A stretch of DNA of 57,109 nucleotides from an uncultured Pelagibacteraceae bacterium (GTDB taxonomy: Bacteria; Pseudomonadota; Alphaproteobacteria; Pelagibacterales; Pelagibacteraceae). A program made the position numbers and the translations under genes. Below are positions 48,864 through 56,610 of the stretch, piece after piece (within the stretch, counting starts at the first letter, position 1; each line of letters opens with the position of its first letter). Under the pieces are notes generated by a model. The model saw only the letters and a program-made list of their open reading frames with translations. It did no database searches and was not told where the DNA came from. The DNA lies in contig CACOWO010000004.1 of assembly GCA_902630925.1 (NCBI GenBank), positions 1 through 57,109 of the forward strand, in the 5' to 3' direction.

Positions 48864-50139
48864 ATATTTAAAAAAGGCACCTAAAACAGCATCCACAGAT
48901 GATGCAAAAACTCGTGAAATCGTTCAAACGCTTTTAAAAGATTTAGAAACATCTAAAGAAACTGGATGTAAAGAACTAACAAAGAAATTTGATAAATATG
49001 AAGGAGATATAATTGTCTCTAAAGAAAGAATTGAAGAAATAAATAAATCTATAGATCAAAAAACTAAAGACGATGTTAAGTTTGCTCATGATAGAGTTCG
49101 AAAATTTGCAGAAGCTCAATTAAAAAATTACGGTAATGATTTCGAAATAGAATTATCAAAAGGTTTATATGCAGGACAAAAACTTGTGCCAGTCAATACT
49201 GCAGGCTGTTATATTCCGGGAGGAAGATTTGCTCATATCGCATCAGCTGTTATGAGTGTTACGACAGCAAAAGTAGCTGGTGTTAAGAATATCATTGCAT
49301 GTAGCCCTCCAAAACCAAATGTTGGTGCTCATCCGACAATTATTTATACAGCAAACTTATGCGGTGCAGATGTAATAATGAATTTAGGAGGAATTCCAGC
49401 GATTGCTGCAATGACATATGGATTATTTAAAAATGCTCCAGCAGACATGTTAGTCGGTCCTGGTAATCAATTTGTTGCAGAGGCTAAAAGAATTTTATTT
49501 GGAAGAGTAGGGATTGATTTATTTGCTGGACCAACAGAGATAGCAATAATAGCTGATGAAAATGCTGATCCTGAAATTGTTGCAGTGGACTTAGTTGGGC
49601 AAGCAGAGCATGGTTATAATTCACCAGCTTGGCTTTACACAACAAGCAAAGATTTAGCAGACAAAGTTTTAAAAAGAGTTCCAGAACTAATTAAAGAACT
49701 TCCTGAATTGCCAAGAAAAAGTGCAGAAGCTGCATGGAAAGATTACGGAGAAGTTATCTTGTGTGAAACTGATGAAGAGATGGTTCAGATAAGTGATGAA
49801 TATGCTCCAGAGCACTTAGAAGTTCAAACAAAAAATTTAGATTGGTTTCATAAAAGACTTAAAAATTATGGATCTTTATTTATTGGAGAAGAAACTACTG
49901 TTGCTTACGGTGATAAATGTTCAGGTACAAATCATATATTACCAACAAAAGGCGCTGGAAAATATACAGGTGGTTTATTTGTTGGAAAATTTATAAAAAC
50001 ATTAAGCTTTCAAAGAATGACAAAAGAGTCGACCAAGGAAGTAGGAGCAGCTGCTGCTAGACTTTCAAGATATGAAGGAATGGAAGCTCACGCTAGAACG
50101 GGAGATGTGAGATTAAGAAAATACGGTTTTTCCAATTAA
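48853..50139 (+). CDS. hpsN: HisD-family dehydrogenase, probable sulfopropanediol 3-dehydrogenase
   Basis: The 428-residue protein belongs to the histidinol dehydrogenase family: GLYAGQKLVPVNTAGCYIPG, DMLVGPGNQFVAEAKRILFG, and the zinc/catalytic residues in VGQAEHGYNSP (Gln, His), YAPEHLEV (Glu, His), YGDKCSGTNHILPT (Asp) and GMEAHARTGDV (His). Because it lies in a TRAP operon away from the his genes in the window, HpsN is more likely: it oxidises (R)-DHPS to (R)-sulfolactate with two NAD. It overlaps dctM by 11 bp and the next gene by 1 bp (TAATG). Confidence 0.8.
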   Translation: MAIKYLKKAPKTASTDDAKTREIVQTLLKDLETSKETGCKELTKKFDKYEGDIIVSKERIEEINKSIDQKTKDDVKFAHDRVRKFAEAQLKNYGNDFEIELSKGLYAGQKLVPVNTAGCYIPGGRFAHIASAVMSVTTAKVAGVKNIIACSPPKPNVGAHPTIIYTANLCGADVIMNLGGIPAIAAMTYGLFKNAPADMLVGPGNQFVAEAKRILFGRVGIDLFAGPTEIAIIADENADPEIVAVDLVGQAEHGYNSPAWLYTTSKDLADKVLKRVPELIKELPELPRKSAEAAWKDYGEVILCETDEEMVQISDEYAPEHLEVQTKNLDWFHKRLKNYGSLFIGEETTVAYGDKCSGTNHILPTKGAGKYTGGLFVGKFIKTLSFQRMTKESTKEVGAAAARLSRYEGMEAHARTGDVRLRKYGFSN

Positions 50140-51143
50140 TGCATGCTTTAGTTTATACTGGTACAGAAAAAATAGTTTACAGAGAAGAAAAAGATCCCAC
50201 TAAAAAACCCGGCGAGGCATTAGTAAAAGTTCATGCTTCAGGCATCTGTGGTTCAGATATGCATGCTTATCACGGTAAAGATGAAAGAAGAGTCCCTCCA
50301 CTTATTCTAGGTCATGAGTTCAGTGGAACCAGTTTAGATGGTAAATTTAAAAATAAAGAAGTCGTAATCAATCCACTTATCAGTTGTGAAAATTGTGATT
50401 ATTGTAAAAACAAAAGAGAACATCTGTGCCCGCAAAGAACAATGATTGGAATGAGCACTCCTACAAAAAGAGATGGTGGTTTAGCAGAATTAGTGTCTGT
50501 TCCGGAGCAAAATATTTTTGAGGTGCCAACAGGTTTAAATATGAAAGAAGCAGCCCTAGCTGAACCAACAGCTGTTGCTTTACATGCAGTTTTATTAGCT
50601 GAGGCAAATTTAAAAAAACCTTTATCGGAGTGTAAAATTTTAATTCAAGGTGCGGGGGCTATAGGTTTACTTTGTGGCCTGGTGCTAAATAAGGAAAAAA
50701 ATTCTAGTGATATAATAATGTCTGATCCTAATAAAAAAAGATTAGATGAATGCGGAAAATATCTTAAAGCTAGTTTTGTTGCACCAGATGATAAATCTAT
50801 AAAAGAAAATCATTTTGACTTAATATTAGAGTCTGTGGGATTAGAGATCACTAGACATCAAGCGATTAATTCAATAGCGCCTGGAGGCACTATAGTTCAC
50901 ATTGGTTTAACTCAACCCTCTGGAACTTTTAATTTTAAAAAACTAACAATCCAAGAAGTAACATTAGTTGGAACTTATTGTTACACAAATGATGACTTTA
51001 AAAATAGTTTAGTAATTTTAAAAGACAAAAAATTAGGAGATTTAGGATGGATAGAATATCGAGATCTCAAAAAAGGTTCGGATGCCTTTCAGGAAATTCA
51101 TAATGGTACTTGTGTGGCTCCTAAAATCATTCTTATTCCTTAA
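50139..51143 (+). CDS. Zinc-dependent MDR alcohol dehydrogenase
   Basis: The 334-residue medium-chain dehydrogenase has the catalytic zinc site ASGICGSDMHAYHG and LILGHEFSGT, and the structural-zinc Cys cluster SCENCDYCKNKREHLC (about 82-97). The NAD(P) motif is ILIQGAGAIGLLCG. The fold resembles threonine/sorbitol dehydrogenases. It is translationally coupled to the HpsN-like gene (TAATG), so it likely acts on the same imported alcohol or its derivative, for example the C2 hydroxyl of DHPS. The substrate is unproven. Confidence 0.85.
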   Translation: MHALVYTGTEKIVYREEKDPTKKPGEALVKVHASGICGSDMHAYHGKDERRVPPLILGHEFSGTSLDGKFKNKEVVINPLISCENCDYCKNKREHLCPQRTMIGMSTPTKRDGGLAELVSVPEQNIFEVPTGLNMKEAALAEPTAVALHAVLLAEANLKKPLSECKILIQGAGAIGLLCGLVLNKEKNSSDIIMSDPNKKRLDECGKYLKASFVAPDDKSIKENHFDLILESVGLEITRHQAINSIAPGGTIVHIGLTQPSGTFNFKKLTIQEVTLVGTYCYTNDDFKNSLVILKDKKLGDLGWIEYRDLKKGSDAFQEIHNGTCVAPKIILIP

Positions 51144-52018
51144 TCGCTAAACCACTCACTGTATCTATTTCTATTTTTGATTAAAAAATTTGGCAATAAT
51201 TTTTCATTAACTAATTTTAATTTGTAATCACTTTTCCATTTATTTGTTGAGGATTTATCTGCGAAATGATCATAAAACATTTCTTTATTTTTTATTTTAT
51301 CTCTTATTTTATCTACCGTTATTCCGCTTAATCTAAATTCATCATGATGACCAAAATTCATAAATTTATCATACATTTGTTCTGGGGATTTTAAATTAGT
51401 AAAATGCCACCCACCATCATTTATAATATTTAAATCAATGTATTTTGTTTCAGAAAACAAAGTATCTAAACGCCAGAAAGGATACTTCTTAAGTTTAATA
51501 TTCCTTAACCATGATAATGATTTTAATTTTTCTTTTGTACATCCTTTTGTGCCAGGCCAAATCATTCTATCGTAGAGTAAATTAAATTTATAATAAAAAA
51601 ATAATTGATTAAATAATACAATCGAATTTTTATTTTTTAAAAATTTTTCTGAGTCTAAATTAGGAATTTCATCATTGTCACTTAACATTATAAAATCGTC
51701 ATCAGAAAAATTATCTAATTCTTTTAGACTCTCATCGTAGGATAAAGCTATCCTTTTCAAGCTATTAGATCTTTGCAATGACGGATCGTTATTCTCTTCT
51801 ACAATTCCATCCGGTTCTCTATCAATAGCGATATAAATTATTTTATCTTTGAATTTTGGATAATTTTTAATATCAAAATTTAGTTTTTTCTTTTCTCCAC
51901 TATGAGAAAATGTAGATTCTGTAACAATAAATTTATCAACTTTTTCATTTAGAACGTTAAGTCTTACTTCATACATCATATGCTCGTTATAGAATGAAGT
52001 ACAATCAATGATTTTCAT
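51140..52018 (-). CDS. Glycosyltransferase family 17 protein
   Basis: The 292-residue protein shows the GT17 opening MKIIDCTSFYNEHMMYEVRL and KVDKFIVTESTFSHSGEKKK. DDDFIMLSDNDEIPNLDSEK follows, with the SDNDEIP metal motif, then FFYYKFNLLY and GGWHFTNLKSPEQMYDKF. GT17 enzymes transfer GlcNAc to mannose in eukaryotic N-glycans; bacterial members are polysaccharide glycosyltransferases of unknown specificity. It is monocistronic on the minus strand and converges on the alcohol dehydrogenase gene with a 4-bp overlap. Confidence 0.85.
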   Translation of the reverse strand: MKIIDCTSFYNEHMMYEVRLNVLNEKVDKFIVTESTFSHSGEKKKLNFDIKNYPKFKDKIIYIAIDREPDGIVEENNDPSLQRSNSLKRIALSYDESLKELDNFSDDDFIMLSDNDEIPNLDSEKFLKNKNSIVLFNQLFFYYKFNLLYDRMIWPGTKGCTKEKLKSLSWLRNIKLKKYPFWRLDTLFSETKYIDLNIINDGGWHFTNLKSPEQMYDKFMNFGHHDEFRLSGITVDKIRDKIKNKEMFYDHFADKSSTNKWKSDYKLKLVNEKLLPNFLIKNRNRYSEWFSD

Positions 52019-52112
52019 TAACTTTTAACCTTGTGGTTGTAGACATTATGCATACCTGTAATCTACTTTTAACACAATTAAAATGATTTAAAATTACATA
52101 AATAATATAATT

Positions 52113-52493
52113 ATGAAAAATTTTTTTTTAGTAACCTCAACTTTCATTTATTGCAGTTTGGCAGTGGCTATGGGTCACTTAAGCGAAAAAGATAGGAAAG
52201 CTACTTTAAAATGCACAGGACTTTATTATGCTAATAGTATGATACCTCAAGGAACATTGGAATTAGATAAAATTGTATTCTCGATTGCGGCTAAGAAATA
52301 TTTAACATCATATTTAATTAAAGAGGGAGTTAAAGAAGATCTTGTAAATGCAGAACTTAATAAATCTGTAGATGAACTTTATGGCAAACCATACGATGAG
52401 AAAAAAACAGGCGATTGTACTAAATATATTTACAAATTAATTCCTGAGTCCAAAGCTGAAATAGATAAATTGGTAAAATCAGGAATATATTAA
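52113..52493 (+). CDS. Small exported protein of unknown function
   Basis: The 126-residue protein has a signal peptide (MKNFFLVTSTFIYCSLAVAM). The mature part is helical, with CTGLYYANSMIPQGTLELDK and, near the end, GDCTKYIYKLIPESKAEIDK. The two Cys residues (about 34 and 107) could form a disulfide in the periplasm. I do not recognise the family. The next gene begins 17 bp downstream with its own ribosome binding site, so the four plus-strand genes to 53566 look like one unit. Confidence 0.7.
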   Translation: MKNFFLVTSTFIYCSLAVAMGHLSEKDRKATLKCTGLYYANSMIPQGTLELDKIVFSIAAKKYLTSYLIKEGVKEDLVNAELNKSVDELYGKPYDEKKTGDCTKYIYKLIPESKAEIDKLVKSGIY

Positions 52494-52510
52494 AATTAAC
52501 AGAGGTAATC

Positions 52511-52927
52511 ATGATAGATAAATTTGGAAACGCATTTTATTTAATTATTTACTTAGCTCATTTTATTATAGTTGGTAGCTATGGTTACCAATTAGTCTTT
52601 GATACTAAAAAATTTCTAAAGGGCAGAGGAGTTGATAAAACTGCAACTTTAATCACTAGATTTGCAGGCTCATTTATGATTGCAATTGTTATAATGGCAA
52701 TTTATTTAGCTTTTATTAGACCCAATGGCTTAATAGGTACTTGGGCGTTCTTTAACTTAGTTTTTATAATTAATGCTTCAATATTGGTGACAAATTTTTA
52801 CACTTTAAAAATTGATAAAACAGGTTTAACCAAAAAAACTAGAAACGATGGAATTTACGCACCATTAGTTCTTGTAATTATCAGCGCTATTCTTTGTTAT
52901 GGCTTAACAGATAAGATCTACGTTTAA
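52511..52927 (+). CDS. Four-helix membrane protein of unknown function
   Basis: The 138-residue protein has four hydrophobic helices (about 8-28, 53-73, 80-97, 113-131) and a basic loop (DTKKFLKGRGVDKTATLITR) after the first. A good ribosome binding site (AGAGGTAAT) precedes the ATG. No motif or family is recognised. It lies between an exported protein and two small alpha/beta-barrel proteins. Confidence 0.7.
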   Translation: MIDKFGNAFYLIIYLAHFIIVGSYGYQLVFDTKKFLKGRGVDKTATLITRFAGSFMIAIVIMAIYLAFIRPNGLIGTWAFFNLVFIINASILVTNFYTLKIDKTGLTKKTRNDGIYAPLVLVIISAILCYGLTDKIYV

Positions 52928-52935
52928 GGAGATAT

Positions 52936-53229
52936 ATGGCTAAGTTTATGAATATTGTTAGGTGTAAAGTGAAATCATCTAGCAGAGAAGAATATTTGAA
53001 AAAAATAGATGAGATGCCAAAGTTCGATGGTCAGACTTCAGCTAAATATGTTGAGACAAAGCCCAACGAATTTTTTATGATAGGTGAATGGAATTCTGAA
53101 GATGATATTGCCAAAGCAAGACCAAAAATGATTGAGTTTTTGGACACACTTCGGCACACTTTAGAAGAACTGTCACCAGATTTGGGAGTAACAGATCCTC
53201 ACTCTGGTACAGTTGTAATCGAAAAATAG
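52936..53229 (+). CDS. ABM-like dimeric alpha/beta-barrel protein
   Basis: The 97-residue cytoplasmic protein has the layout of the antibiotic-biosynthesis-monooxygenase-like (dimeric ferredoxin) fold: MAKFMNIVRCKVKSSSREEY, FFMIGEWNSEDDIAKARPKM and FLDTLRHTLEELSPDLGVTD. The AAGGAGATAT ribosome binding site is strong. The substrate is unknown. It is followed 13 bp later by another small protein of similar fold size. Confidence 0.65.
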   Translation: MAKFMNIVRCKVKSSSREEYLKKIDEMPKFDGQTSAKYVETKPNEFFMIGEWNSEDDIAKARPKMIEFLDTLRHTLEELSPDLGVTDPHSGTVVIEK

Positions 53230-53242
53230 GAAAGGGGTAACA

Positions 53243-53566
53243 ATGGCAAAATTTTATACATTAGGATGTTACACAGCTAAAGGTCTTGGAGGATTTGTAA
53301 GCAATCCGTCTACAGACAGAAAAGCTGCTACATCTGCACTTGCTGCTTCTGTGGGAGCTAAAGTAACTCAATACTCAGGCCTAAGAGGAAAATATGATTT
53401 TATGGCAGTGATTGAAGGAACTTTTGAACAAGCTGCTGCAGCTGCTATGGTTGCTGTTTCTAGTGGTGCTGTTTCAGATTTTACAATTTTAGAAGATGTA
53501 GATCTAAATGAAATAGCAAAAACTGCTCAGAAAATGGCTTCATCATACAAAGAGCCTGGAAAATAA
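53243..53566 (+). CDS. GYD-domain protein
   Basis: The 107-residue protein fits the GYD domain: MAKFYTLGCYTAKGLGGFVS at the start, RKAATSALAASVGAKVTQYS with a Gly-rich turn, then GLRGKYDFMAVIEGTFEQAA, where KYDFMAVIE is the domain's conserved strand. GYD proteins are small dimeric barrels of unknown function. A good ribosome binding site (GAAAGGGG) precedes the ATG. Its stop abuts the convergent methyltransferase gene. Confidence 0.85.
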   Translation: MAKFYTLGCYTAKGLGGFVSNPSTDRKAATSALAASVGAKVTQYSGLRGKYDFMAVIEGTFEQAAAAAMVAVSSGAVSDFTILEDVDLNEIAKTAQKMASSYKEPGK

Positions 53567-54274
53567 TTATTTCCTGTAGCTAATACATTTTAAGGTATCA
53601 GTGAATTTTATTTGATTTTTATATTCAGATTTTATTTCACTGATACCAAAATTAATTTCCCTATTATTCATGTTTAATAAGCATGAAATATATCTCTCCC
53701 TAATCATTCTTATGTACTTTTGCTTAGAGATGTTTACTTTAAAATTAAAGCTGGTGTAGCTTACTTTTTTTAAGTTTTTTTTTATTATTTTGAATAAGTT
53801 TTCATCTCTTTTAAGGCTTATTTCTAAATTTTTTCTCATTTTTTTAAAACAAGGTATCTTATTATTTTTTGTTTTAAGTGAAAAAATTAATATTTTGCCT
53901 TTGGGATTTAAACTTTTTTTAGCGAGATTTAGAAGGCGGTTTAACTTTGTTTTTGAAAAAAAATGAATAGTTTGTTTGATTAAGATTAAATCATATTTTT
54001 CTTGTTTCTTTAGATATTTTAAAGCCTCAATTTTCTTAAATACGATATTCTTTTTAATATCCTTATTTGCGACAACATCTATTCCTGTGGACTTATTTTT
54101 AAATTTGTATTTCTTTTGTAGGGCAGAAATAATATTTGCTCTTCCACATCCAATATCCAATATTTTTGTATCTTTATTAAAATTAATTTTTGTTTTAAGA
54201 AATTTATTAAATTGAGAGATATATAATTTAGATGATAACCAGGTTTTATTATCCCAGTTTTTAAGTTTTTTCAT
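53567..54274 (-). CDS. Class I SAM-dependent methyltransferase
   Basis: The 235-residue protein has the SAM-binding motif I KILDIGCGRANIISALQKKY, TGIDVV as motif II, and YDLILIKQTIHFFSKTKLNR with the following PKGKILIF as motifs III-IV. No metal or tRNA-specific signature is visible, so the acceptor is unknown. It is the last gene of a tightly packed minus operon, its start overlapping the phosphate acyltransferase stop (TAATG). Confidence 0.85.
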   Translation of the reverse strand: MKKLKNWDNKTWLSSKLYISQFNKFLKTKINFNKDTKILDIGCGRANIISALQKKYKFKNKSTGIDVVANKDIKKNIVFKKIEALKYLKKQEKYDLILIKQTIHFFSKTKLNRLLNLAKKSLNPKGKILIFSLKTKNNKIPCFKKMRKNLEISLKRDENLFKIIKKNLKKVSYTSFNFKVNISKQKYIRMIRERYISCLLNMNNREINFGISEIKSEYKNQIKFTDTLKCISYRK

Positions 54275-55182
54275 TAAAGCGCAACAACAGCAGCAGCCAT
54301 AGAGGCAAGTCTTGCTTGAGTATCATCAGCTCTACTTGTTATTACAACAGGAACTTTTCCACCTACTACTACACCAGCTGCACAAGCTCCCATAAAAAAA
54401 ATCATCATTTTTACTAAAGCATTTCCAGTTTCTACGTTAGGAACTAATAGAATATCTGTTTTACCAGCGACCGCATTCTTTATCCCTTTTATTTGAGCAG
54501 CTTTTTCAGAAACTGAGTTATCAAAAGCCATTGGACCAAATACATCTGCGTTTAAGCCTTCCTCTTTGGCTTTTTTGGTAAGTTCGCTCGCCTCTTGTGA
54601 GCTAGGCACGCTATCTAAAACTTCCTCAGTGGCTGATAATATTGAAACTTTAGGTTTCTCAATTCCTATTCTATTTGCAAAATCTATTGCATTTTTTAAT
54701 ATGTGTAATTTTGTTTCCAATTTTGGTAATACATTTAAAGCTCCATCAGTTATGATAAATGGTTTATCATCTTTTTCCAAAGTCATGTGCCAAATATGAC
54801 TTAATCTTTTTTTTCCAATTAAATTTAAATCTCTTTTCAAAACTGCCTTCATAAGTACATCGGTATGAATATGCCCTTTAACAATTATTTTTATCTTACC
54901 TTCACTCGCAAGTTTTGCAGCAATCGGAGCAGTGCTGTTTTCATCCGGTTCATTAATTATTTCGTATTTAGAAATATCCCAGTTTATTTGCTTAGCATTT
55001 TTTTCGATAATTGATTTATCGCCAATAAAAACTGGTATGATTAAATTTGCATCTACGGCTTGTTTTGCAGACTCTACTGAAACTGGCTTTACTGCATTAA
55101 CTATTACTGCTTTTGCAGGTCCTTTTGTCTTAGCTATCGTAAGCAAACTTTCAGGGCATATAACATCTTTTTTACTAAGCAT
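54274..55182 (-). CDS. pta: Phosphate acetyl/butyryltransferase-family enzyme
   Basis: The 302-residue protein is of the Pta/Ptb family (PF01515): AKAVIVNAVKPVSVESAKQA, LIIPVFIGDKSIIEKNAKQI, IKIIVKGHIHTDVLMKAVL, FIITDGALNVLP and GKTDILLVPNVETGNALVKM. It would convert acetyl phosphate and CoA to acetyl-CoA and phosphate, the step needed after Xsc. Butyryl or other acyl phosphate use is possible. It overlaps the Ldh_2 gene by 8 bp. Confidence 0.8.
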   Translation of the reverse strand: MLSKKDVICPESLLTIAKTKGPAKAVIVNAVKPVSVESAKQAVDANLIIPVFIGDKSIIEKNAKQINWDISKYEIINEPDENSTAPIAAKLASEGKIKIIVKGHIHTDVLMKAVLKRDLNLIGKKRLSHIWHMTLEKDDKPFIITDGALNVLPKLETKLHILKNAIDFANRIGIEKPKVSILSATEEVLDSVPSSQEASELTKKAKEEGLNADVFGPMAFDNSVSEKAAQIKGIKNAVAGKTDILLVPNVETGNALVKMMIFFMGACAAGVVVGGKVPVVITSRADDTQARLASMAAAVVAL

Positions 55183-56179
55183 TTAATTCATCCATTTCTT
55201 TTAAAATTTTAGCAGGAATAGATATATCTTTATTTAAATTCTTTTTATACGCCTTATTTTTTCTTTCACCTGGATATAAAATATTTGAAAATCCTTTTGC
55301 TTTTGGAAGTTTCTTGACAAGCTTTATATTTTTCTGCATTTCTTTAACAAACTTATTTCCGATAAAAATTTTAGGATTAATAGTGATAAATAAATGACCC
55401 ATATTTTGGGGTCCTGAAAAATCATCAAAAGGATCTTTTATTTTTCCTCCATGACTACTGCCTGTGAAAACACCACTTAGAATATCAACCATCCAAGCTA
55501 ACCCAGAACCTTTAAAATCTGCAATGGGTAATTGAGTACCTGCAAGAGCCTCTTTAGCGTTGGTAGTAATTTTACCTTTTTTGTTAAGAGCAACACCATA
55601 TGGAATTTTCAAACCTAACTTTTCAGCTCTTCGTATAGTTCCCCTGTTTATTATTGACGTTGATGCATCATAAATAAAAGGAACTTTTCCTGTGGGTACA
55701 CCAAAACAAATAGGGTTTGTTCCAAATAAAGATTTCTTTGCACCATACGGAGCTAAAGCGGCAGGCGCATTAGTAAAACAAAAAACCATTAATTTATTAT
55801 TGACTGCTTGTTCTGCATAAAAACTTGAAAGTCCGTAATGTCCGCTTTTTTTTATAGCCACTAAACCTATTCCAGTTTTTTTTGCATTTTTAATTGCTTG
55901 TTTAATACCAATATCAGCACTTACATAGCCAATGCTGTTATCTGCATTGATATAAGAAATTGAAGAACTTATTTTCTTTATTTTAATTTTAGGTTTAGGA
56001 TTAATTACTTTTGCTTTAATTCTATCGCAATACATTTTCAGTCTAGCTAAACCATGACCTTTTGCTTCCAATATTTCAGCTTTAACTAGGTAGTTGGAGC
56101 AAATTTCTGCGTGATTTTTTGAGAGTTTATTTTTTAAAAATATTTTTTTAAGTTTTGATTTTAGGAGACTTTTTTTCAC
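55175..56179 (-). CDS. Malate/L-lactate dehydrogenase-family (Ldh_2) oxidoreductase
   Basis: The 334-residue NAD(P)-dependent oxidoreductase of the Ldh_2 fold has SKNHAEICSNYLVKAEILEA near the N terminus, GHGLARLKMYCDRI, and the catalytic His region IKKSGHYGLSSFYAEQA. FGTNPICFGVP and FKGSGLAWMVDILSG follow. Members oxidise (R)-sulfolactate (ComC), malate, ureidoglycolate or 2-keto-gulonate. With sulfolactate-related genes in the window, ComC-type activity is a candidate but not shown. It lies between a racemase-containing unit and Pta. Confidence 0.8.
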   Translation of the reverse strand: MKKSLLKSKLKKIFLKNKLSKNHAEICSNYLVKAEILEAKGHGLARLKMYCDRIKAKVINPKPKIKIKKISSSISYINADNSIGYVSADIGIKQAIKNAKKTGIGLVAIKKSGHYGLSSFYAEQAVNNKLMVFCFTNAPAALAPYGAKKSLFGTNPICFGVPTGKVPFIYDASTSIINRGTIRRAEKLGLKIPYGVALNKKGKITTNAKEALAGTQLPIADFKGSGLAWMVDILSGVFTGSSHGGKIKDPFDDFSGPQNMGHLFITINPKIFIGNKFVKEMQKNIKLVKKLPKAKGFSNILYPGERKNKAYKKNLNKDISIPAKILKEMDELNA

Positions 56180-56610
56180 TTAAATTTTTTATTCCCTTTA
56201 GCTTCCCAAAAATTCGTTCTTTGCTCTGGGTTCTCAACTAAACTTTTACACATCATGCCATACTCTTTTGCAAGTGAAGAAAAATCTTTTTTAGCTAATT
56301 CTACAAAATTATTAACTTTATCTTTTGTCATTTGGGACATTACTTCTGGATTTAATCCCATTATTTCCCCAAGATCATAGTTATACTTTAAAGATACATC
56401 CGCACTATTCTCTAAGCTATCAATAATATTTTTATCTTTTCCTGCATCTTTAAAACTTTGGGCGGCAACTTTGTAGAAACTATAACAATTAACGTAATCT
56501 CTTTGAATATTTTCCATGACATACTTTGCAACTTTTTTATCTTTTGCGTTTTCATTCGCATTTAAAGTGAAAGGAATTATTAATAGAATAATTAAAATTA
56601 TTTTTTTCAT
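56176..56610 (-). CDS. Small exported protein of unknown function
   Basis: The 144-residue protein has a signal peptide (MKKIILIILLIIPFTLNANE). The mature part is helical: RDYVNCYSFYKVAAQSFKDA, KYNYDLGEIMGLNPEVMSQM and AKEYGMMCKSLVENPEQR. Two Cys residues (about 42 and 123) may pair. It overlaps the racemase gene by 4 bp and the Ldh_2 gene by 4 bp (ATGA), so it is part of the same operon. The role is unknown. Confidence 0.7.
   Translation of the reverse strand: MKKIILIILLIIPFTLNANENAKDKKVAKYVMENIQRDYVNCYSFYKVAAQSFKDAGKDKNIIDSLENSADVSLKYNYDLGEIMGLNPEVMSQMTKDKVNNFVELAKKDFSSLAKEYGMMCKSLVENPEQRTNFWEAKGNKKFK

Noticed and set aside
48853-50139. True histidinol dehydrogenase (hisD)
   Set aside because: The protein is HisD-family, but it is embedded in a TRAP operon with dehydrogenase and sulfonate genes; HpsN is the better call, though not excluded without phylogeny.
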